Shown piece after piece: positions 22,400 to 35,356 of a DNA stretch of 64,000 nucleotides. The DNA is from Isoetes taiwanensis (Eukaryota > Streptophyta > Lycopodiopsida > Isoetales > Isoetaceae). The stretch spans positions 1,239,927 through 1,303,926 of the forward strand of contig JAJEKV010000001.1 in assembly GCA_021234155.1 (NCBI GenBank), written 5' to 3'. Made by a program: the position numbers and the translations under genes. The notes beneath the pieces are model-generated. The model was not told the origin of the DNA. It saw only the letters and a list, made by a program, of their open reading frames with translations, and ran no database searches. How positions within the stretch are numbered: position 1 is the stretch's first letter; each line of letters begins with the position of its first letter.

Positions 22400-24318
22400 G
22401 TCTTGTTGCCACTACTGATTACATCATCTTGGTAGGTGGTCCACCTTAGGGGATTAACTTGTAGGCGCTTCTTCATGCCGTCTGGAAGCCTTTGGGGCAA
22501 CCTCGAAGAGTGTGGAATGCCTCACGTGGAGGTGCCTCTCGAGCTACTGGGCCACTTGCCCACCCGACTTCTCCCTTTCGCCTCCCGCGACCTTTCATCG
22601 AATATGCTCCTTCCCCACCCTCCGTGGATGTTATGCAATGCTTGCAAGATGCTTTGAGCTTGGCTGGTCTCTTTGTTCTTTGCGCTTTTTTATCCCCTGT
22701 GGTGTAGCGAAAGCAACCTCTCTGGGAATTGAGCAACCTTGTCCCAAAGGCGGGCAAGAGTGTAAGCGTGGACCGGGATCGTGCGCTGAACGGTATTTCT
22801 TCCGCCCTTGAGCGGGATCCGCCTCGAGCGTCTCGCGGATGCCCGAGATAGACTGGTGTCCGGACCTGTGCCTCGAACCACCGGAGCAAGGAGAGTATGA
22901 TTAACAATTACGGTGTCATTAGTCAAAACGAAAAGAAAAGAACGCGTTGAAATCAAATTACAACGAGGAGAACATTCATTCCATACAACCGCATCCAATG
23001 ACGTGGAAGTAGTGTCTTTCTCGACTTCGCCGAGTCGAGAAAGGCCCATAAAAGTCAAAGTACAACCATACTCATTAGAATATGGTTGCATCCAATCACA
23101 CACGGAAGCATACAAATGCTTTCACAAACGAAAATTAAGATGCCTTTCATTTCGCGAGTGAGAAAGGCCCAGAAACCCAATGTACAAGCATTATCATAAT
23201 AGATTGTACAAGCATTTCATCAACACGACAAGCATGCCTTTCATTTCGTGAGTCGAGAAAGGCATCGAAAACTCAATATACAAGTATATTCATTACAAAA
23301 TGGTCAATACATGTGTTCACGCTCGATTACAATATTCACACAATTTGACTATCGAAAGCGGGGGTCACTCTTCTTGTTCACCAAAGTATTTGTCGTCCAT
23401 AGCTTTTCATGATCGGCTTTGCTCTCCGGATCGGGTTCCGCGGAGGCTCGGATAGTTAAAAAGCACATCGGTGACAAGAATGGCGAAGAGGGATTCCGCC
23501 AAGACAGAGACAGAGTCAGAAGGACAACCACCTATCCGCTCTCATATTCTTCTAGGTCGATATATGGCTTAGCAATGATTGTATTTTGCGCGTTATGATA
23601 GCACTTGTAGGCGGAGTCGCCTATGATCGGGCCGTGTTGTGTTTGCCATAGTCCCGAATAGCTCATAAACCCCGGCCGGCCTTTTTCACCATTATAGGCT
23701 TCCCCTTTGTGATGGCCGGATCGAGGTCCTTCACATGCTCGACCCTTTCGCTTCCCCCAAACGAACTTGAACTTCAAAATGAAATGCCGGAGAACACCAA
23801 GAACATTGACAATATTTTTCTTTGCCATACAAGACCATATGCCCACCCGAATCCCTCGCGCTGTGCACTGGGCCAATAATTTCCTTAGCTCTAGGGCCCG
23901 GATACACTATTTTATGCCTGCTTTCATTGGGATCCGCGAGGTGTTAATCTCGGGACGTCTTTGTCGTGGTATACCGCGGCTAATACTCCATTGACGTCAA
24001 ATATTACAAGCTTGGTGGGACCAAATTGGATCCCGTTGGAGTTTGGCTCACCATATTTCCGGTTCATCGGGATCCAAATTGGGATCATTATCTTTTCGTG
24101 TTCTTTTCGGCTATGGCGGTCTTGCTCGGATTTTCATTCTCATTCTCCTCGACGCGGAACCGTTTGGAATCCATTGACAATGATCCGAGTCGTTGACTGG
24201 AATTCCCTGAAATGATGACATCCGGCCGAAGGAACGAGTTTTTCGACTTCGGCGAGTCAGAATGAAAAGAAAAGGTATTGAAAGGAACGAGTTTTTTCGA
24301 CTCGCGAAAGTCGAGAAA
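22400..24318. other. Left flank of the CACTA element: palindrome-rich, GC-richer DNA
   Basis: Contains CTTTCTCGACT...AGTCGAGAAAG palindromes at 23016-23043 and degenerate copies near 23150, 23255, 24240 and 24295-24318. GGAACGAGTTTTTTCGACT is duplicated near 24231 and 24284. Several minus-strand frames of 77-144 residues have no recognised domain and do not join convincingly. The same palindrome family occurs at 43.2-47.1 kb, beyond the other end of the CACTA element. Confidence 0.55.
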
Positions 24319-24333
24319 CACAAGGCACCCAAA
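24319..24333 (+). repeat. Left terminal inverted repeat of the CACTA-like element
   Basis: CACAAGGCACCCAAA, preceded by AAA (24316-24318). It is identical to the reverse complement of 41537-41551. Confidence 0.9.
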
Positions 24334-25304
24334 ATTAAAACACTACATGGTTTTTTCTATGGTTGTGACTAGAAAACCATTCTACAAAACCAATGGGTGT
24401 TTGGGGTTAATTTCATTAAAACCATATGTGGCTAAACTAGTTGGTCTTCTTATAAGGTCCGTTAAAATGGTATTACGCCATGGTGATTGTAAATGGCTTA
24501 TTTCTAGTGTTTGTGATTGGTATTATATGTTGGTAATGCGTGGATGTGGTACATTATATTGTTTTAAGGGTACGGTTTGTCCATGTGGTATAATGTGATG
24601 GTTGTGGATGTGGTTTCAATGTAGTGCTCTATTCATGTGATTTCATAATGTGGTAGTTATTGTGGTTTGTGATTGTGGAAAACTAGCCCGACTAATTTTC
24701 ATGGTAAATATGCATGGTTCGAATTGTGTTAATAGCAATAAATCATTATTAGTTGATTAGTCAAAGTATTTAGGGTTTTCTATTAAAGCACTATTGTGCT
24801 TATCAAAATTAGATATAACAGTTTTCTTCTAAATGTGCATGGTTTTATAGCGCATTAGGGTCATGGTTATCATTGATAAACTAGTAATGTTATATAGTCT
24901 GAAGCATTTCAAGTTAATAGACTAAAACCATTAAGGACTATGGATGGTTTCTTACGTATTGTAGTACTTATTAAAGTTGGTAATCCACTAATGGCTTCTA
25001 GTGTAAAGCATTTCAATTAATGCATAAAAGGCATGACGCCCTTTCCACTTAAAGAGTATTTGTTAAGAATGATAAACCACTAAACAGTTTCTAGTGTTAA
25101 GCTTCTTAAGTTATGCATAGAAAGAATAGCAATCTTTTCACCGAAGGCCTGATAGTTTCTTCAATCATACTAGCAATGGTGATGATGACAAATCACTACG
25201 TTTCTATGATCTAAAGCACTTTTGGTTAATGAATGAAAACAAGAGCAGTCTTATTGATTATGTATGTATGCATTTGTTCTATGACTACATAGTTTCTTGA
25301 CATT

Positions 25305-25825
25305 TATGCCTAGTGGTCAAGACTCTTAACCATAAATGTTTTCAGTTCCATAGGCCTAATGGTCAAGACTATTAACCACAAAGGTTTTTCACGTCCAAGC
25401 ATTTAAGATTGATTAAAACAAGTAGTTAAAATATAGTAGTCTATTACTGGTTAAGACTATTAACTATAAACATTTTTCACGTCCATATGCCTATTGGTTA
25501 AGATCATTAACCATAAATGTTATTCATGTACATATGACTAGTGGTTAGGACTATTTACCATAAATGTTTTTCATGTCCAAGCACTTAAAATTAGACTACA
25601 AGAAGCAGTTAGAATGTAGTGGTCTCGTAGTGGTCTCGTAGTGGTTCAGATTATTAACTATAAATGTTTTTCACGTCCATATGCCTAGTGGTTAGGACTA
25701 TCAAGCATACATGTTTTTTACATCCAAGCATTTAATATTAGACTACAAAAAGCAGTTAGAATGTAGTGGTTTCCTAGTGGTTAAGATTATTAACCATGAA
25801 TATTTTTCACCTCCAAGCACTGAAG
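25305..25825 (+). repeat. Left subterminal repeat array of the CACTA-like element
   Basis: About eight degenerate copies of CTAGTGGTTAAGACTATTAA followed by CCATAAATGTTTTTCACGTCC, often with an AAGCATTTAA tail. Subterminal arrays of this kind are where En/Spm-type accessory proteins bind. The related AGTGGTT/ATGGTT motif continues toward the left end. Confidence 0.75.
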
Positions 25826-26118
25826 CTTCTCCTCCATGGTTTCGTAACATTTTAAAATAGTTCTTAACCACTACCACATTTTGTTTAAAGCATTTGTGTT
25901 CACATATACTTCTTTAATGGCTACATTGCCAAGTAAAGATAGATTGATTTCAAAAATTAATGCCGAAAAGGCTACAATAAATATTACATTGACAATGGAT
26001 CAATATAATAAAAGTAAAACACAATTGCAAGTTCTACTAAGCCCATAAGGCAATATCATAATAAGACATAATAAATAGATGCATCTGTCTTAAGTTTGTC
26101 CAAGGTCTCAATATGCAA

Positions 26119-29100
26119 TCAGCCTGTAAAAGTGACAGTTGAATGGTTGATGTTTCCCGTTCTCCAACCCTCTTTGGAGATTCTCACGATATTGCACTTT
26201 ATGCATGCCATTGCAAAGAGTTTATACAAATCTGAACCCCTCACCTTGGACTTACATAGATCAGAAAATGCCTTCTTGTGTGTCTTATTCAATTCCTTGC
26301 TCAATTTAAGAAGATCTACAGCATTAACATCATCAATCTTCTCCTTGTTAAGCGCAATCATGCATATAATCTTGTGTTTGAGAGGCTGCATTTTTTCCAA
26401 TCTTCTAATCTCCTTTGACTTTGTAGTCTGTGACACGCAAATCACATGAAAATATAAAAAACAAGAATTTCAAAACAACACATTTAATTTCAATGGCAGC
26501 CCCATTATTGTATGATGAAAAAGGACAATTTGAAGTCTAACATACCTGCAAATCATCGCCACTGCTATCATCATCTGATTTTTCCATAATGGAATTGTCT
26601 TCCTTCATTGTGCTTAAATCAGACAGAATTTTCCTCGCTTCAATTTGAGGAACGGGTCGAAGCCTTGATTTTGGCCATCGCACGAACCATTGCTTCATAT
26701 TAGTGCCAAGATCATTTAAAATCTCGAGTTCACTCGTCGGAAATGGCATTGGTAGCTCTTCGGAACCCTTCTCAAGATAATAAATATTTAATGAAACATT
26801 ACCTTCACCAATTGGTATTCCATGTGCCAAACCAGCAGGATCTGTTTCATGAATCAACCCCAAACCAAATTTTTCGTCGCCACAAAGCAAAGACACATAT
26901 TCGTTCTTGCGATATTCTTCAACAACCTACAAGGCAATTGAGAGATATTATTAGAAGGTAATGCTGCCCTGCACTTCCAATACAAGTGAACAATGCACCT
27001 TACAAGTTGAAGACAAAAAAGCTACTAATAACACGCCATTCAGTGAAGTTGCTGAATTAGAAGAAAAGTTCCAGAAGATGGTGGCAGAAATTCAACGGAG
27101 TAAGGAAGCGGAGTCAAATTCACTGCTTCAGGCTGGTCATTTTGCCAGGAAATTCAAAGAAATCAAATATACACCTAAGGAGGTTGACAAGAAGAAGCCA
27201 CCACTTTTATCTACATAAATTGTAAGGGCTGAATTAGCCAGCACTAAAGTAGAATTAGCAGCTGTGAGAGCATGAGCCCAATGCTATGACTGCTACTGTG
27301 TTGTCGCAGAACTGCATAGAGTGAAAGAAGAACTTGCTCATTGAGTAGCCAGCACAGAAAGATTTGAGGAGTCTTTAGTCGTGCGTGATGCAGCTAATCT
27401 AAAAATTTCCATTGCGCATGTGAATACAGCAGATAAAGCTAAATGCTGCTACAGACATACCATGTAGTAATTTCAGCAATAGCATCTTGACCAATGTGTG
27501 GAATATTATCCTTGCAGCATAAACTAGGAAGACATCTCAATTTAATCATTCAAACTATTGTGTACATGAAGCAAAATTCATTTAACAGTGCGTAGAGTAT
27601 ATGTTCTTAAACATTCATCTAACACTATTACTATGCCATCTTCTAATTGAGTACGGGGATGCACTCATGAATGCCTCTCCTGGCTAACTCAGCGCAATCA
27701 AGAATGATCCTGACAAATAGAATATCCCAACAATATGGTTGACATGTTTGTATGGGCATGCTGGTAAAGCAAAAGTTGAATTATCTATCTTTTAAGTATG
27801 GTCCAATGGTGATCATATAGTACAACTGCAGCAAGACTAGCAAGCTCTATTAACCAAGCTACTGCCTAAATATGTAGCACGCAGACTGGCAAACCAACCT
27901 AAACAGCAATATCCAAAGTCTATTACACTACAAGTGACCTAAGTAGTCTGTCTAGCCATGTCCAAAGCATAGCTAAGCCTATTAGACAAGCCATGCAGCT
28001 GCCCCTATCTATTTCAGATAAATTAACAAGCTGACCTAAGCATCCAGAGTAGACCAGCGCCTAGCATATGCATGCGATCTAATGCTAGACTAGCAAACCT
28101 ATCTAAACATGCATCTATCTTTAGCAAGCTAACAAAAGCAACCTGACCAACACAACTACACAATTTGCAGCATATTAGCATGTAGCAATTGCACGCTAGC
28201 AATAGCACCCTGATAAAATATTGCTAAGCAATGCACCATGACCAGCATCTAGCACATGCATGCAACTAGCGCAGGACCAGTTAACAAATCTAAACATGCA
28301 TCTAGCTTTTAGCAGTCTGACCAAACCATCAACACCATATTAAACTACTCTACACAAGGCTACCTGGCAACCTGCAGTATCCAGAATTACAAAAAAGAAA
28401 GTTCTATGAATGCAACATTATGAGGTGATAATACACACCGAATTCACGCTACCATCACTTCGTCGCTTCTTTGCAGCATACGTTACTTGCGTGTCAGTAT
28501 TTCCAAGATCTTCAAAGTCATCATCATCGTTGTCTAACGTCTCAAATCGCTTGTCCATTGCTGAAATTGTCAAGGATTCTGGCCATTGTAGCTCATCCTA
28601 TTACAACAAAGAAAAAAACAATAAAAATCCAAGATGAAAATCCAAGTAAAAATATGAGTTAGGATAGTGTGCATACGTCTATGGCAAGTTCCTCGATCCT
28701 CTTTTGTGCAGCAAAATTCCCTTGCTCAAATGGCAGGTAGGCATCTTTTTCACTGTCAATAATGCTTTTGATTTTAACTTGAATCAAAGCATAGTTTTCT
28801 CCATTAACCTGATTTTGCACTTTTGCAGTTCCTATTACAACCTCCTTACTTGCAAACAAAGATGGACGTTTACAACCAGCGAAGAAGAGATCATTGAAGA
28901 ACTTCAAATGGGTAGTTTTCAAAGTCCTTGTTGAAGCCAGCAAAATAACATCATTATCCTTCTCATAATTCCTTTCATATTCAAACTTTTTGGCGCACTT
29001 GCTCAAGCGCTTTTTCTGTCCACCAATTATTAAATTGATTGTTTCACGGATAAATCTTTCTGGAACAGAATAAGAAACACTAGGCCAGCATATAGGCTTC

Positions 29101-29777
29101 AAGATTCCACTTCCCATGAGATGTTGGATGAGTTTCTCTCTTCGTGCAATCCATTTCTTATTTTCATCACATGGCCTGAATTGTGGCAATGTAAAAATAG
29201 GAAATGTGGATAACACAGCATTGCGAATCTCCCTATGATTGTCAACCATTTGCAGCCACTGAGAACGATGCCCTGTTTTCTTCAAAGCCAACCTACCATT
29301 TTTTAAATCTGGCCCCCTGCTCAATACTGTAAAAACATGGCCAGCTTTTGGGACTTTATCAAATCGTACTTGACCATAACTCTCAAGACGACCATGATCA
29401 CGTCTCACATCCCTTTGTTCATCACTTCTTACATCTCGATCTACAATTGCATCAGCATTTAGAGCTGATTGATGGCTAGACATACCTCCTTTGGACACAG
29501 TAAGCATTGATCCATTTGTACAAACAGTAGAAGAAGCATTGTTCTTGATTTCATCACGCAGGCCCACAATCCCAACAGCCAACCCTCTTACGAAACCTAA
29601 TTCAAGCCAATCATTGAGCTGAAAATTCAGAAAGCTCATCCCATATACCTGCTTCTCAATAACTAATGCCTCCCCAATCTCCACTGGCGTAGAAGAGAAA
29701 CGACTAAAGATATACGCAGCCACATCTTTAGGCTGCCACATTGAGACCTCGGAGAGTGTTGGCAGAATTTCAGCCAT
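26119..29777 (-). CDS. Intact four-exon accessory gene of the CACTA-like element (TnpA-like role)
   Basis: Exons on the minus strand: 29777-28677, 28597-28439, 26926-26546 and 26427-26119. All introns are GT-AG and every junction is phase 0, giving 649 residues with no internal stop. Residues about 8-80 (WQPKDVAAYI ... LNDWLELGFVRG) resemble a SAM-type helical domain. A basic middle follows (KKRLSKCAKKFEYERNY), and exon 2 encodes an acidic DNDDDDFEDLG tract plus a KKRRSDG basic motif. Exon 3 (SELEILNDLGTNMKQWFV, RWPKSRLRP) looks like the plant-transposon DUF8039 class, uncertainly. Exon 4 is helical and charged. The likely role is binding element ends or aiding the transposase, inferred from its position and not shown by homology. 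Intron 2 (about 1.5 kb) hosts a captured coiled-coil fragment on the other strand. A host gene origin is possible but less likely. Confidence 0.75.
26961..27450 (+). pseudogene. Captured coiled-coil gene fragment inside the CACTA-like element
   Basis: An 85-residue frame (ELEEKFQKMVAEIQRSKEAE ...) stops at 27218. The same frame then continues coiled-coil-like (VRAELASTKVELAAVRA, then VAELHRVKEELAH) through further stops to about 27450. The heptad-like Leu/Ala/Glu/Lys pattern resembles plant coiled-coil proteins such as the WEB family, but the family is not certain. It lies antisense in intron 2 of the accessory gene, typical of host exons picked up by large CACTA elements. Confidence 0.5.
27460..28430. 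other. Intron 2 remainder of the accessory gene
   Basis: Non-coding sequence rich in CTAGC, TAGCAAGC and GCATGCATC words that recur irregularly (for example AAACATGCATCTA at about 28105 and 28292). No gene seen. Confidence 0.4.
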
Positions 29778-30362
29778 ATAGATGCAAGCGATCTAGAAGA
29801 AGAGTAAAAGTAGCATCAATACAAATTGGTATATAGAATAAATATGGCACAACTTCCAAACAAATAGTTAATGCAATTGTCAAAAGGCGAGGACTTATGC
29901 AGGTCCAAGTAATCATTTCCAAGTAATTAGGCTGTATGCAGGCAATGCAAGATAAGATAAGGCATAAAAAACCAAAATATCAATGCTTGTCTTTTGCTGA
30001 TAACTAATTATTATCAAATTCTTATACCCTGATAACTAATTATTATCAAATTCTTATACCCTGAATAATAGAGATCAATTCTTTAAATTCACTGAAACGG
30101 AATGATTTAAAACGTCCTATAGGATGCAGAGCATTTATTCTCATCGAGAAGCTAGCTCAGAGCTTCTTTATTTCAATATAAACAGCAGGACTAAATGGTT
30201 ATTAGCTCCTACTGATGGAACAAGAACTGCAGGACTAAATGGTTATTAGCTCCTACTGACCATAGTGGTGAGGTAACCCCTCATATGTGTAATACAAATC
30301 TCTGTACTCAATGTTAGCAAAAACAGTACCAGGTCAGCTGAATACCAACATAGATTTGATGC

Positions 30363-30704
30363 TTAATCAGTGACCTCATCATTTTCTGTGATACCCTCAC
30401 AAATTAACACCAAAAATGGATAGCCAATATGCAGTCCAGCTGCCCGAAGAACTTGTTTTGCAGCTGCCCGAAGAACTTGTTTTGCATTTAAGCAACAAGG
30501 CTCTGCATAATCTGTAAAGAATGCAGGAACTGCTTGTGCTGTTATGATTTCTAATGCACCGACCCATAAGTTATCATTTTTCAATCCTGAATTCATGGCC
30601 ACCACCAAATGCGGCAAAGGCATTGTCCATCCAGGGGAGAGTGTTTGAATTGAATGTAGATATATCAGGGTATAAGAATTTGATAATAAAAAATTCAGTC
30701 TCAC
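30363..30704 (-). other. Possible captured gene fragment upstream of the accessory gene
   Basis: A 113-residue minus-strand frame with a protein-like middle (LKNDNLWVGALEIITAQA, VPAFFTDYAEPC). A 24-bp tandem duplication makes KQVLRAA appear twice, and the frame then continues GLHIGYPFLVLICEGIT. I do not recognise the family. It may be a 5' exon or a captured fragment in the leader of the accessory gene. Confidence 0.35.
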
Positions 30705-30892
30705 AACAATGCCTATTCATGCTGATGAATCCTTATCAGAGTTTACAAATTAACAGACATACCTGAATCCCAAAGCAACAGAGAAATTTCTCACTTTCTC
30801 AGACGAATAGGGCGCCTCTTGTATTGAAAACAGAAATTTCTACCTCCTTTAGAACCGCAATGCAAATAGTTACCTGAAATCGTTGAAAAATT

Positions 30893-31065
30893 CTTCTTGG
30901 AAATTTTCTGGGGCCAGCAATCAGCTAGCCAGCCCCCGTTTCTCTGCCAGCAGCCATCATTGATCATCCTGCCTGGCGAAACGTTCACCGCCACCGCCAT
31001 AAGATTAGGTTTTGCTGGCCGAAACGTTCAATGTATTCTAGGGTTTCGGTAGGCATTAATGCATC
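30893..31065 (-). promoter_or_regulatory. Leader/promoter block of the accessory gene, inverted copy of 34664-34830
   Basis: Read on the minus strand, this block runs from an ACCGAAACCCTA telo-box-like motif to GCTGATTGCTGGCCCC. It is an imperfect inverted copy of the block at 34664-34830 before the transposase. An ATG at 31000 opens a short frame (MAVAVNVSPGRMINDG). Upstream position and strand suggest a shared leader or promoter for both element genes. Confidence 0.6.
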
Positions 31066-31211
31066 ATCGTCATGTGAAATAAACAAAATTCCAAAATATT
31101 TTCAATATATAATTAATGCATCATTTGCATAAAACGAAAGTTGTGAAGCATATAAGAAGTGTTAAACCATGCACAAGTTTAACTTGATAAATGTGAAACG
31201 TCTTATAGGTT

Positions 31212-31890
31212 ATGAAGCATTCCAAACTTGACATAAATCAACCCAACAGATTGATTTGTTTACTTTTTTTCAACATTGCCAATTATATTCTGCTGCACGT
31301 TCGGATGTCACCAATAACTAGTTTATTGCATGCTGAAAAAATCATGCGAGGACTATTTTATGTTGGGCAAGAACTTACGAGCTTGGAGACTCAAGCACCC
31401 CTGAAGTATTGTTTGCTATGTCTGGACAGGTGCCAGTGAGGGTATTATCAGATAAACTATGTCATGCAACCTCAACTTCTGACAACAAAAGTGTGCCTGT
31501 GAAGATGTCTTAGGCGGTAAGTACAGTTCTTTCTTTCTTGTGCTCTTTTTCTATTTTGAATTGATTTATGAAGTAACAAAATGTAATATTAAGTACCTTT
31601 TGTATAGCAGTTGATTCGTAGGCAAAAGCCCTCTTGCCTTAGAAGCAGTGTTCAACTTTTAATCTAAAATGGGTTGCCTTTAGTGGAGTTCGAATTAAAA
31701 ATGTCTATTGCTTCTTTTTTCGGACATTTTGTGGGAGCGGATCAGAAGTTTTTAGGCAAGTGCATTTCCATGGTTTGAAGATAGGCAGCCTTTGTGTACC
31801 ATCCAGATTAAATTTAAACAAGTGAGGTTTTCTGATTTAATTTGAATAGGTGTGTAAACATCGTTTGTGATGAATTAATCTGCATTTATA
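31212..31890. other. Non-coding spacer inside the CACTA-like element
   Basis: No gene recognised between the accessory-gene leader and the tandem repeat block. Confidence 0.4.
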
Positions 31891-34040
31891 AGGTTTATTA
31901 TGGACTAGAAATTCGTCCCTTTATGCCCTTAAACTGGTGAAGTAACATCTCTTTCATTGACCTTTAAACCATATCCTAAGTCTCAGTTTGTTAAACGGTA
32001 ATCTGCGGCCAAACAATGTCTGTTAAGTTGTGGTCACATTATGGCTAAATGTGTTCTTCGTTCTTGAGCTTCGTTCTTGAGCATTAGGTAGATCCTATTA
32101 GTAATGTAATGCCAGTCAATTAACTCAGGAATAGATTAGAGTATAGTTGACTTTCCATGTAAAACAGGCAAGAATGGAAAAGTTGTTACTGGTTGTGGTG
32201 CTTTGAATAATTTAAAAGTTCAATCTGTTCATAAGTGTGCTACCTTTAGTTCAAGTTGTTAAATGTTTGAGGCATGCATTCTCCTTAGGGGGCAGGATAT
32301 GGTAGCAAAAGTTGAAGTATATAGAATTGACTCCAACATGTTGGTCGTAAACCTTAGAAGTAAGGTTTGTTCGCTGAGTTTGACTTAATGTAGAAATTTT
32401 TGCCATAGTAGGAAAAAAAACACGTTTGCAATGGCTAGGAGGAAGAGAGAGAGAGAGATATATGAATACATCTCTCAGCATGTATGTATGGAAGGATGCA
32501 GATAGTTTAGCCTAGCTAGGCTAGCTTTGGTTTTAGTTTACGAATACATATGAAGGGTTTTTCTATTTGCATTTTTCAAGAGTCAGCCATTAGATTCTTG
32601 CTTACCCCTACCAAAAAGGAGAATGACTAAGGCGGATGAAGTACCCTTTCTCTTGGCAGTTGCAAAGAAATAGATTTAAGGGCAACAATGTTTTTTGGAG
32701 CACAGGCATGCGTTTGCCTCCTGTTCAAGCTTTACCTTAGAGCTAATGGAGTAGTTACGTAAGTCCATTTGCTTTTGGGTTCGTTATCTTAAAGCCTCTA
32801 TTCATACGATTGCGGTATGGGAATCTTATGCATGGAAGCTTCTCTCAATGTATGAACCATGGAGGAACTTGCATAAACAACAATACTAAGGTTTATTATG
32901 GACTAGAAATTCGTCCCTTTATGCCCTTAAACTGGTGAAGTAGCATCTCTTTCATTGACCTTTAAACCATATCCTAAGTCTCAGTTTGTTAAACGGTAAT
33001 CTGCGGCCAAACAATGTCTGTTAAGTTGTGGTCACATTATGGCTAAATGTATTCTTCGTTCTTGAGCTTCGTTCTTGAGCACTAGGTAGATCCTATTAGT
33101 AATGTAATGCCAATCCTAGTTTTGACTAACCCGCTCTTTCTTTGAGGCACTTTATTTTTACCTTTCTCTTGTTCTTTTTTTCTGTCAATGAACAAACAGT
33201 TAACTCGGGAATATATTAGAGTGTAGTTGACTTTCCATGTAAAACAGGCAAGAATGGAAAAGTTGTTACTGGTTGTGGTGCTTTGAATAATTTAAAAGTT
33301 CAATCTGTTCATAAGTGTGCTACCTTTAGTTCAAGTTGTTAAATGTTTGAGGCATGCATTCTCCTTAGGGGGCAGGATATGGTAGCAAAAGTTGAAGTAT
33401 ATAGAATTGACTCCAACATGTTGGTCGTAAACCTTAGAAGTAAGGTTTGTTCGCTGAGTTTGACTTAATGTAGAAATTTTTGCCATAGTAGGAAAAAAAG
33501 CACGTTTGCAATGGCTAGGAGGAAGGATGCAGATAGTTTAGCCTAGCTAGGTTAGCTTTGGTTTTAGTTTACATACATATGAATGTTTTTTCTATTTGCA
33601 TTTTTCAAGAGTCAACCATTAGATTCTTGCTTACCCCTACCAAAAAGGAGAATGACTAAGGCGGATGAAGTACCCTTTCTCTTGGCAGTTGCAAAGAAAT
33701 AGATTTAAGGGCAACAATGTTTTGTGGAGCACAGGCATGCATTTGCCTCCTGTTCAAGCTTTACCTTAGACCTAATGGAGTAGTTACGTAAGTCCATTTG
33801 CTTTTGGGTTCGTTATCTTAAAGCCTATATTCATACGATTGCGGTATGGGAATCTTATGCATGGAAGCTTCTCTCAATGTATGAACCATGGAGGAACTTG
33901 CATAAACAACAATACTAAGGTTTATTATGGACTAGAAATTCGTCCCTTTATGCCCTTAAACTGGCGAAGTAGCATCTCTTTCATTGACCTTTAGACCATA
34001 TCCTAAGTCTCAGTTTGTTAAACGGTAATCTGTGGCCAAA
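31891..34040 (+). repeat. Large tandem repeat, about 1.0-kb unit, 2.1 copies
   Basis: AGGTTTATTATGGACTAG marks unit starts at 31891, 32889 and 33918. Units 1 and 2 are near-identical, but unit 2 gains about 80 bases (33110-33195) and lacks a GA-rich stretch present near 32443-32495. The third copy is cut off near 34040. It lies between the two divergent genes of the element and contains no gene. Confidence 0.9.
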
Positions 34041-34663
34041 CTGTACGCCGGACATACAGTTTAGCATTGGGGTGTAAGTTTTATTTGTTAACAATCATAC
34101 CAAACATAAGATGTCAACTTCAATTGTCCAAAAAATATCTTCACAACTTAGAACATTATGAAATACCAATTTCAGCATCAAATGCATAACTATGCAAAAT
34201 ATTATTAGCTTCTAGTCTTCCACATAAATCCCATGTTATAACTTCACAAACTCAACTGGACTATTGCTAACCTTTATTGTTTCAATGATCTCGATCACCA
34301 CAGTGCCTTGTCGATACTTCTTAGATTTATTTTAAAGCAACATGCCTTAAAACATGCCTTAACCTCCTGAGCTAAATAGCAATTTTAACAATATTTGATT
34401 CCTCCTAAGGTATAAATCAACGTTATCCCATGTTCGCTTATCAACTATAATGTTTTAATGGGTCACATGCATATATGTTCTTCATAGCTTGTTTACTCTA
34501 TATGGTTCCTATAATGACTCAATAGACAACAGTATGTGATATTATAGCCGATCTGTGCTCCTGCATGTGACGACCACTCCTCAAATTCCGACAGTTCTAC
34601 TCCACACTTTAGACTCATTGAACTTATTTGTTAAAAATTTAGAATAATTTTGTTGCCAAAACA

Positions 34664-34830
34664 TGAAGCATTAAGGCAACCGAAACCCTAAAAGACGTCG
34701 TCATTGCAAACCCTAAACCTTAATGCAGTGGCGCTGGACATTTCGGCCGACTCGTTGAATCAATGATGACTGTAGTCAGGGAAATGGGGGCTGGCAAGCT
34801 GATTGTTGGCCCCAAAAAACTTCCAGAAAG
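34664..34830 (+). promoter_or_regulatory. Leader/promoter block of the transposase gene, inverted copy of 30893-31065
   Basis: Contains CCGAAACCCTAAAAG and CAAACCCTAAACC (telo-box-like motifs found in many plant promoters), a GACGTCGTC motif, and GATTGTTGGCCCC. The reverse complement matches 30893-31065 with moderate divergence. It lies about 0.5 kb before the transposase start, pointing toward it. Confidence 0.6.
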
Positions 34831-35356
34831 GACTATCTCACGAATTTAGGTAGCTAGTTTGCATAGCTTGATTCTTATTTGATTGGAAAATTTGTTGTTC
34901 AATAGAAGAGGGGCCCTTTGATCTGAACTGCGGAATTGCTTGTTGTTTTGGAATTCAGGTATGTCAATATTTATTTGTCTTATATGGATTCAGCATCACG
35001 AATGTGTAAAAATGCTTATTATAATGCTTGTTATAATGCATCTGTGTCTTAATTTATCAATAAACAGACTATGCATTTTGAGATGAGTGCATTTCAAAAC
35101 AAAAGCTTGCTGATAAGTATTTATAGCCAAACTCTGATATGCTGCTGTATCTATCAACTTAGCTTTGATTTTCCATGCACTTAGTAACAGATTCTAGTAG
35201 AGGTTGATAGAATTACTAGATGAACGACTATGGATTTTTGGCTTTGTGCTACTAATGAACAATTTATAAGCAGTGTTATTTTGTTCTTTAGGTGCTTATT
35301 CTGCATACAGCCTGCTTACTTAGAGCTGCATAAATCCTCAGCTTCTTACATGAGCA

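Noticed and set aside
22473-23115. Two overlapping minus-strand frames of 141-144 residues
   Set aside because: They overlap in different frames, lack any recognisable domain, and lie in palindrome-rich repeat DNA.
34033-34041. End of the third 1-kb repeat unit as a transposon boundary
   Set aside because: The homology simply stops; no inverted repeat or target duplication is visible there.
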